In this document: piece after piece, positions 5,466-10,000 of the stretch | Layout: every line of letters begins with the position of its first letter | How positions within the stretch are numbered: position 1 is the stretch's first letter | Made by a program: the position numbers and the translations under genes | Notes under the pieces: generated by a model | The model's database searches: none | What the model saw: only the letters and a program-made list of their open reading frames with translations | Told to the model about the DNA's origin: nothing | Origin: Anaerolinea sp. | GTDB lineage: Bacteria; Chloroflexota; Anaerolineae; Anaerolineales; Anaerolineaceae | Direction: 5' to 3' | Assembly (NCBI GenBank): GCA_020216845.1 | Contig: JAIWNK010000024.1 | Location: forward strand, 1 to 10,000 | Length of the DNA: 10,000 nucleotides

Positions 5466-7796
5466 ATGGAATCCCTGATTTCTCAAATCCTCAACCTTCT
5501 AACCACCCCGCCTGGCAGCCTGGTCTATCACCTTGTGCTGGCTTTTGCCATCACATCTGCCTTGCAATTTAGCCTGGCGCAACCTGCCCAAAAACGCACC
5601 ACCCTGGGGTTATCCCTCTTACTCCTGGCACAATTGCTCCTGTTCTGTGCCGCAGCACTCTTCTGGCAAGGGCTACTCAACCCATTAATCCTTCTTCCAC
5701 CCTTAGAGCGTTCCATCACTTTCTTTTCCCTGCTGTGGATTACCTGGCTGTGGGCCTATCCCCACCCCAAACCAAGCACCAACATCGTTTTTTTCATCAT
5801 CAGCCTGGTCACATTCATTGGCTTTCTGCTTACACTGAACCTGTGGCCCTCGCTCACCTCTCCGCTGGCTTTCAACAGCTCGTGGTTTGATTGGGGCTGG
5901 CAACTGGCAAGTTTGGTCGTCGTCCTACTCGGCATAACCCTCTTGCTAACCCGCCGCCCACAGGCCTGGGGCATTGGCCTGGCATTTTTCCTGCTCAACG
6001 GTGCTGGCATTGTCGCCCACCTTCTGCTTGCCCCTGCCAATGAAAGCCTGACCGGCTTCATCCGACTTGCCCAACTGTGCAGCTACCCGCTCCTGCCTGC
6101 TCTGCTCTCACACCAACAGACTGCCACCTCCACTGTTTCAGTTACTGCATCCGAGCCAACCACCGCAACCGAAATTACCCGCAAACGCAATAGCGCTGAA
6201 CCGCGCACCGTCCAGGCCTGGTTGGAACTCGCCAACGAACAAGCCCCCGACAAACTTGGCCCTGCCCTGGCCCATGCCATCTCACAAACCATGCTGGCCG
6301 ACCTATGCCTCATCGTTTCTGGCCCCGACCCCTTCGGGCAGGTCATCATTCAATGCGGCTATGACCTGATTCGTGAAGAGCCTATCCCCGGTGCCATTCT
6401 CGAACAACGCAACATCGCTTCCATCGCCAACGCATTGCAACGCGGCAAGCCCCTGCGCATCATCCCCTCTGCCAACAACATCCCAAGCGACCTACAAACC
6501 CTCACCAATGCACTTGGGTTACGCGACCCTGGCCCCCTGCTCTGCATTCCAATCTTTATAAAAGAACAACCCTGGGGCGGCATCCTGCTGCTTTCACCCT
6601 ATTCCAATCGTGCCTGGAACACAGAAGATCAATCGTTCCTCATCACCAATAGCGAGCCCATCAGTCGCGTCATTCAGCGCGCTCTGGGTAGCAATGCAGG
6701 CCCATTAAATACCCAAGACCTTGAAAACGAACTGCGTCAAAGCAACGAGAAACTACTGCGTGCCATTCAGGAACAGCAAGCCCTGCAAGAAGCTCTGCAA
6801 CGCGCCGAAAAATCCACTCAACACATGCGCCCAGAAAGCGAATTCCAATCCCTACTTGCTGTTCAACAAGAAACTCAGCAGGCCCTCGAGACCCTCGAAG
6901 CTGAAAATCAGCAGCTGCGCGCTGAACTAATGGATATGCAGCAAAAAATCGCTACCGTCAGCGAAGACCAACAGCTTGAATCTGAGTTGCGTCTGACGCT
7001 TGGTCAGGTGGCCCACTTGCAAAACCTGCTTGCCGAAGCCAACATCAAAATCCTCAACCTTCAACGTCAGGTCGAGTCTTCTGGCGCTCTGACCAACGAA
7101 GACCGCGAAGTAATCGCCTCCATCGTTCAAGAATTGCGTCAACCGCTTTCCTCCATTTTGGGCTATTCCGAGCTCTTGCTGGGTGAATCGGTTGGCATTC
7201 TCGGCACCCTGCAACGCAAATTCCTTGAGCGCATCAAGAATTCAACGGAAAGAATGCGCAACCTGTTAGAAGATTTGCTGCAATACACAACCATGCAAGC
7301 TCAAAACATTGATCTCATTCCAGAGACAATTGACCTAAACGAAGTGATTGATCAGGCCATCAATGAAACCAGCAACAAACTCCGTGAAAAAAGCATCAAC
7401 CTGCGCGTTGATCTTCCTGAAGAATTGCCCAAAATGTATGCCGACCAGGAAGCTTTGCAACAGGTGATGATTTATCTGTTGCAGAACGCTGGCACCGTCA
7501 CCCCGGCAGAGGGCAATATCCGTCTCAGCGTCAAAGTCACTGCCAACGAAGACCAACCCTACCTGCTATTCCAGGTCACCGATAGTGGCGGCGGCATTTC
7601 TGCCGACGAGCTGACGCGGGTCTTTTCTCGCCGCTACCGTGCCGATAACCCAATCATTCAGGGCGTAGGCGATAACGGTGTTGGCCTCTCCATTGCAAAA
7701 ACATTGGTCGAAGCGCACGGTGGCCGCATTTGGGTGGAAAGCGATTACGGCAGCTCCTCGACCTTCAGTGTCCTTTTGCCCATTCACCCCAAATAA
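5466..7796 (+). CDS. Membrane GAF-coiled-coil histidine-kinase-like protein lacking the acceptor His
   Basis: A 776-residue protein. Six or seven membrane helices occupy about 17-215, a Thr/Ser-rich linker follows, then a GAF-like domain (about 248-405), a long coiled coil (about 415-538), a HisKA-like dimerisation helix pair (about 546-612) and a HATPase_c domain (about 655-773). ATP-site motifs are largely kept: Asn674 in the N-box, D706-S-G-G-G710 and G738-V-G-L. The H-box normally reads H-E-L-R-T-P-L, but here residues 555-561 read Q-E-L-R-Q-P-L. The acceptor His is Gln555 (codon CAA at 7128-7130) and no other His occurs in the dimerisation helices. The N-box Lys is Thr677, and the F-box Phe is Arg. 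By architecture it is a sensor kinase; by residues it looks like a pseudokinase or an ATP-gated scaffold. The start is the ATG after the promoter; an upstream in-frame ATG at 5277 lies inside the tRNA and is rejected. No response regulator is adjacent. It is the first gene of a tight operon with two envelope genes. Confidence 0.9.
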   Translation: MESLISQILNLLTTPPGSLVYHLVLAFAITSALQFSLAQPAQKRTTLGLSLLLLAQLLLFCAAALFWQGLLNPLILLPPLERSITFFSLLWITWLWAYPHPKPSTNIVFFIISLVTFIGFLLTLNLWPSLTSPLAFNSSWFDWGWQLASLVVVLLGITLLLTRRPQAWGIGLAFFLLNGAGIVAHLLLAPANESLTGFIRLAQLCSYPLLPALLSHQQTATSTVSVTASEPTTATEITRKRNSAEPRTVQAWLELANEQAPDKLGPALAHAISQTMLADLCLIVSGPDPFGQVIIQCGYDLIREEPIPGAILEQRNIASIANALQRGKPLRIIPSANNIPSDLQTLTNALGLRDPGPLLCIPIFIKEQPWGGILLLSPYSNRAWNTEDQSFLITNSEPISRVIQRALGSNAGPLNTQDLENELRQSNEKLLRAIQEQQALQEALQRAEKSTQHMRPESEFQSLLAVQQETQQALETLEAENQQLRAELMDMQQKIATVSEDQQLESELRLTLGQVAHLQNLLAEANIKILNLQRQVESSGALTNEDREVIASIVQELRQPLSSILGYSELLLGESVGILGTLQRKFLERIKNSTERMRNLLEDLLQYTTMQAQNIDLIPETIDLNEVIDQAINETSNKLREKSINLRVDLPEELPKMYADQEALQQVMIYLLQNAGTVTPAEGNIRLSVKVTANEDQPYLLFQVTDSGGGISADELTRVFSRRYRADNPIIQGVGDNGVGLSIAKTLVEAHGGRIWVESDYGSSSTFSVLLPIHPK

Positions 7797-7802
7797 AACG
7801 CC

Positions 7803-8615
7803 GTGAAAGTTCTGCGCAACCTCTCTGCTGGCCTCATTACCGCTCTAGCATCTTCTTTGCTTGTTGTCGGTGCCTTATCGCTTACCCTGGCAGAAACTCA
7901 GTTCACCGCTTACCCACAACCACCATCTACACTAGCGGCCCCCAACCTTACCCCTCTGCCCACTCAAGCATACCATGGCACACCCATCCCCCCCACAGCA
8001 ACGGTTTACGAGATTGCCCCCCCGCCCACAACCTGCCCCCCTCCCATCGGATGGAGCAGCTACCTGATTCAACCCGGTGACACCCTGGCACAACTGGCCC
8101 TACAACGCAATATCAGCAGCGAACAAATCATCCAGGCCAATTGCCTGCTCAGCGACACGTTACTGCCGGGCACCTTTCTGTTCCTCCCCGCCCCCATCTC
8201 TATACCCAGCAACACCCCCTCCCTTCCACCTAGCCCCACCCTGCGCCCATGTGGGCCCCCATTGGGCTGGACGCTCTACACCATCCAACCGGGGCAAACG
8301 CTCTTTGGCCTCAGCCTTGAATTTGGCGTCAGTGTCTATCAAATTCAGCAAGCCAACTGCCTCAATGGCACCCTCATCTATTCTGGACAACGCATCTACC
8401 TGCCCAACATTCCCACACGTACCCACACCCTCACCGCCTCGCCCACGGCCACCCCAACCCTCACACCACCGCTTCCTACAACCATCGCACCTTCACTCTC
8501 GCCAACCATCACGCCCTCGCCTACCGGAACCAACACGGTTGAGCCAACACTCACCGATACCCCCACCGCTACCGACACCAATACGCCAGAGCCAACCATC
8601 ACCTCAACCCCATAA
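7803..8615 (+). CDS. Exported double-LysM protein with Pro/Thr-rich tail
   Basis: A 270-residue protein starting with GTG, six bases after the kinase-like gene, with no clear RBS, so translation is probably coupled. Residues 1-30 form a signal peptide or membrane anchor; cleavage after Ala30 is plausible. A Pro/Thr-rich linker leads to LysM 1 (about 86-129), a second linker, LysM 2 (about 158-200), and a low-complexity Thr/Pro/Ser tail to the end. LysM domains bind N-acetylglucosamine-containing glycans such as peptidoglycan. Each LysM is preceded by C-x-P-P-x-G-W and contains N-C in its second half (C78/C114 and C150/C186), so the unit duplicated is larger than LysM itself and each copy may carry a disulfide. 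No catalytic domain is present. It is probably a wall-binding accessory protein working with the LCP protein next to it. Its precise role is unknown. Confidence 0.9.
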   Translation: MKVLRNLSAGLITALASSLLVVGALSLTLAETQFTAYPQPPSTLAAPNLTPLPTQAYHGTPIPPTATVYEIAPPPTTCPPPIGWSSYLIQPGDTLAQLALQRNISSEQIIQANCLLSDTLLPGTFLFLPAPISIPSNTPSLPPSPTLRPCGPPLGWTLYTIQPGQTLFGLSLEFGVSVYQIQQANCLNGTLIYSGQRIYLPNIPTRTHTLTASPTATPTLTPPLPTTIAPSLSPTITPSPTGTNTVEPTLTDTPTATDTNTPEPTITSTP

Positions 8616-8621
8616 AACTTA

Positions 8622-9620
8622 ATGAAGAAAATTCATCTCGCTTTATTATTTTTGTTGCTCAGCTTGCTTGCCTGCAATTGGCCCGGGAATGCTCCTTCCA
8701 GACCACAGACCTTGTATTTGGCCACTCAACCGGCCAACCCCACCCCCACCCCCACCCCGTTTGCGCCCAGCACAGCCGTTGCCAGCCAGCCGACATTGAT
8801 AACCCAACCAACGCTCGCCCCCACGGAGATTCCCCCCACACCGCCCCCCAGCAATCGCATCATCAATCTTTTAATTCTTGGCTCTGATCAGCGCCAAACT
8901 GCCGATTTTCGCACCGATGTCATTCTGTTTGTGTCCGTTAACCTTGACCAAAACACAGCGGGAATGCTTTCCTTCCCCCGCGACCTCTATGTCACCCTGC
9001 CCAACTGGGGCGAAAATCGCATCAACACAGCCATGGAATTCGGCGGGTTTCCGCTTATGGCTGACACCTTCGAATACAACTTTGGCGTCCGCCCCACAGC
9101 GTACATTCTGACCAATTTTCAGGGCTTTGTTGGCATTGTAAACAGCCTGGGCGGCATTGATATCCAGGCAGCGCAAACCCTCACCGACCAATGTCAATTA
9201 CCCCAAGCCGTCAATGGCTACTGCACCGTTCCAGCTGGCCCGGCTCACCTCGATGGTCAAACAGCGCTCTGGTACGTCCGTTCACGCTACAGCACCAGTG
9301 ACTTCGATCGCGGCCGCCGTGCACAAGAAGTCTTGCTAGGCCTTTTTCGCGCCTTGATGAGCATCAATGCCATCCAACGCGCCCCAGAACTTTATCAGGC
9401 TTACCGCAGCAGTGTAGATACCAATCTCACCCTTGAAGACATCCTGCCGCTACTACAAGTTGCCTCAAAAATCTATGAAGACCCAACCCGCCTGCGTCGC
9501 TACACCATCACCCCAGCTGAAGCCGTCCCCTACACCTTGCCAGAAAGCGGCGCTTTTGTGCTCATTCCCAATAATCCCGCCATTCAATCCCTGCTCTGGC
9601 AAACCATGTATGGCCCATAG
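8622..9620 (+). CDS. LytR-CpsA-Psr (LCP) family lipoprotein
   Basis: A 332-residue protein. The N-terminus is a lipoprotein signal with L-L-A-C18 as lipobox, so it should be lipid-anchored outside the cytoplasmic membrane. This differs from the membrane helix of many LCP proteins. A Pro/Thr linker (about 37-76) leads to the LCP domain (about 80-250). Typical conserved elements are L-L-I-L-G-S-D89, R97-T-D99, F-P-R120-D121, R133-I-N, and R220-S-R222 with D-R230-G-R232-R233-A-Q. Family members transfer undecaprenyl-linked polymers such as teichoic acids, capsule or arabinogalactan onto peptidoglycan, or act as attachment factors. C191 and C201 could form an extracytoplasmic disulfide. The gene starts 6 bases after the LysM gene, with no clear RBS. 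The linker codons create a strong G-quadruplex motif in the template strand. The polymer it handles cannot be told from the sequence. Confidence 0.94.
   Translation: MKKIHLALLFLLLSLLACNWPGNAPSRPQTLYLATQPANPTPTPTPFAPSTAVASQPTLITQPTLAPTEIPPTPPPSNRIINLLILGSDQRQTADFRTDVILFVSVNLDQNTAGMLSFPRDLYVTLPNWGENRINTAMEFGGFPLMADTFEYNFGVRPTAYILTNFQGFVGIVNSLGGIDIQAAQTLTDQCQLPQAVNGYCTVPAGPAHLDGQTALWYVRSRYSTSDFDRGRRAQEVLLGLFRALMSINAIQRAPELYQAYRSSVDTNLTLEDILPLLQVASKIYEDPTRLRRYTITPAEAVPYTLPESGAFVLIPNNPAIQSLLWQTMYGP
8738..8758 (-). other. G-quadruplex motif in the template strand of the LCP gene
   Basis: The + strand has four C-runs of 4, 5, 5 and 4 bases separated by single A residues, so the - strand reads G4-T-G5-T-G5-T-G4. 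This matches the most stable class of parallel quadruplex, with one-base loops. It encodes a Pro-Thr repeat in the linker of the lipoprotein, about 117 bases into the gene. It may simply result from CCC/ACC codon choice. Being on the transcribed strand, it could slow RNA polymerase or replication. Confidence 0.7.
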
Positions 9621-9624
9621 GCAT

Positions 9625-9653
9625 TTGACTTTTTAAGTCAACTGGAGTAAACT
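9625..9653 (+). promoter_or_regulatory. Palindrome and candidate promoter before the recombinase gene
   Basis: TTGACTT (9625-9631) and AAGTCAA (9635-9641) form a perfect 7-base inverted repeat with a 3-base centre. The left arm includes TTGACT, a 5 of 6 match to the -35 consensus, and TAAACT (9648-9653, 4 of 6) lies 17 bases further. Transcription would start near 9660, about 23 bases before the recombinase ATG. The palindrome overlaps the -35 as an operator would. No T-run follows it, so it is a poor terminator. It occupies the 62-base gap after the LCP gene. Confidence 0.4.
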
Positions 9654-9686
9654 GTGACTATACGAAATCAACAGGCCTTTTCATGA
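9654..9686 (+). other. Possible short upstream ORF overlapping the recombinase start
   Basis: GTG at 9654 is preceded by GGAG (9644-9647, 6 bases away) and opens a 10-codon frame (MTIRNQQAFS) whose TGA overlaps the recombinase ATG as ATGA. This is the usual geometry for translational coupling. It would need transcription from upstream, because the candidate promoter at 9625-9653 would start downstream of the GTG. Such short frames occur by chance, so the call is tentative. Confidence 0.2.
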
Positions 9687-10000
9687 ACTCTTTCAGCTCA
9701 CACATCACCCCCCAAACCCTCCTTCCAGCAGCCCTACAAGGCTGGGAAATGTATCTCAAAGATCAGGGTCGCTCGCCCTACACCATCAAGGCTTTCCTGG
9801 GCGATATGAACCTGTTGCTCAACTTTTTGCCGCCCGATCAGCCCATTGGTGCCATCTCCACCCGCGACCTGAACAACTTCCTCCACTGGTTGCAAAATGG
9901 TCGTGACGTGCCTTGCAGCCCCAAAAGCCTTGCCCGTCGCATCACCTCGCTCAAAGCATTCTTTCGCTGGCTGCACCAGGCCGGGCGCATCCCTGCTGAC
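9683..10000 (+). CDS. Tyrosine recombinase XerC/XerD-like, N-terminal part (cut by window end)
   Basis: An open frame of 106 codons runs to the window edge. Residues about 20-105 form the SAM-like core-binding domain typical of phage-integrase/Xer proteins: G-W-E-M-Y-L near 21-26, S-P-Y-T-I-K-A-F-L-G-D-M near 31-42, an I-S-T-R-D-L-N-N-F-L segment near 59-68, and R-R-I-T-S-L-K-A-F-F-R-W-L near 86-98. This domain embraces DNA next to the cleavage site. The catalytic domain with the Arg, His and Tyr residues lies beyond the window. The N-terminal form fits Xer-type recombinases that resolve chromosome dimers, but a mobile-element integrase cannot be excluded. No attachment sites or phage genes are seen nearby, and base composition resembles the neighbours. 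The RBS is weak (AGG at 9673-9675). Confidence 0.88.
   Translation, partial: MNSFSSHITPQTLLPAALQGWEMYLKDQGRSPYTIKAFLGDMNLLLNFLPPDQPIGAISTRDLNNFLHWLQNGRDVPCSPKSLARRITSLKAFFRWLHQAGRIPAD

Noticed and set aside
8401..8612. Thr/Pro/Ser-coding repeats as a possible tandem repeat or CRISPR
   Set aside because: The DNA is degenerate low-complexity coding sequence without regular repeat or spacer units.
8077..8622. Second-frame ORF of 181 codons overlapping the LysM gene
   Set aside because: It arises from the Pro/Thr low-complexity composition. The other frame has a signal peptide and two clear LysM domains.
9625..9641. Palindrome read as a terminator for the LCP operon
   Set aside because: The stem is AT-rich and short, and no U-rich tail follows on either strand.
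9683..10000. Recombinase as the sign of an integrated element using the tRNA-Leu as attachment site
   Set aside because: The tRNA lies more than 4 kb away, its 3' end shows no duplicated copy elsewhere in the window, and the genes between are ordinary chromosomal functions.

Overview
The window reads as a bacterial chromosome segment, most likely from a Chloroflexota lineage near Anaerolineae. This is an inference from style, not from a marker gene: moderate GC, Pro/Thr-rich extracytoplasmic linkers behind LysM and LCP proteins, a FtsB/DivIC-like protein with a Trp-rich tail, and GAF-heavy signalling proteins. The + strand is visibly richer in C than in G along most of its length, even across the minus-strand gene I sampled, so the skew looks replication-linked as well as coding-linked.

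Left part (1-4771, + strand): a 193-base non-coding start with an inverted repeat and an extended -10 promoter leads into a tight three-gene operon. It encodes a STAS anti-sigma-factor antagonist, a small HATPase serine kinase/anti-sigma factor of the RsbW/SpoIIAB type, and a 1270-residue cytosolic protein with six GAF-like domains and a C-terminal PP2C/SpoIIE phosphatase. This is a complete partner-switching circuit: the kinase phosphorylates the STAS protein, the phosphatase reverses it on a signal from the GAF array, and the free STAS protein sequesters the kinase/anti-sigma factor. No sigma factor or other target lies in the window.

Middle (4781-5335, - strand): a DivIC/FtsB-like membrane coiled-coil protein, convergent with the phosphatase gene with only 9 bases between them. 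Upstream of it lies a tRNA-Leu(CAG) with its own near-consensus promoter and an intrinsic terminator whose 5' arm is tandemly duplicated.

Right part (5466-9620, + strand): a second extended -10 promoter, divergent from the tRNA promoter, drives a tight operon with 6-base gaps. It encodes a membrane GAF-coiled-coil histidine-kinase-like protein, an exported double-LysM protein and a lipoprotein of the LytR-CpsA-Psr (LCP) family. The kinase-like protein has Gln in place of the phospho-acceptor His. The last two proteins act at the cell envelope, so the operon probably couples a membrane signalling protein to envelope assembly. After a 62-base gap with a palindrome and a possible promoter, a Xer-type tyrosine recombinase begins and runs off the window.

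The most interesting points are the His-less kinase-like protein, the six-GAF phosphatase built partly by internal duplication, the Cys-framed LysM module duplication, and a near-ideal G-quadruplex motif in the template strand of the LCP gene. No CRISPR array, insertion sequence or phage genes were seen.
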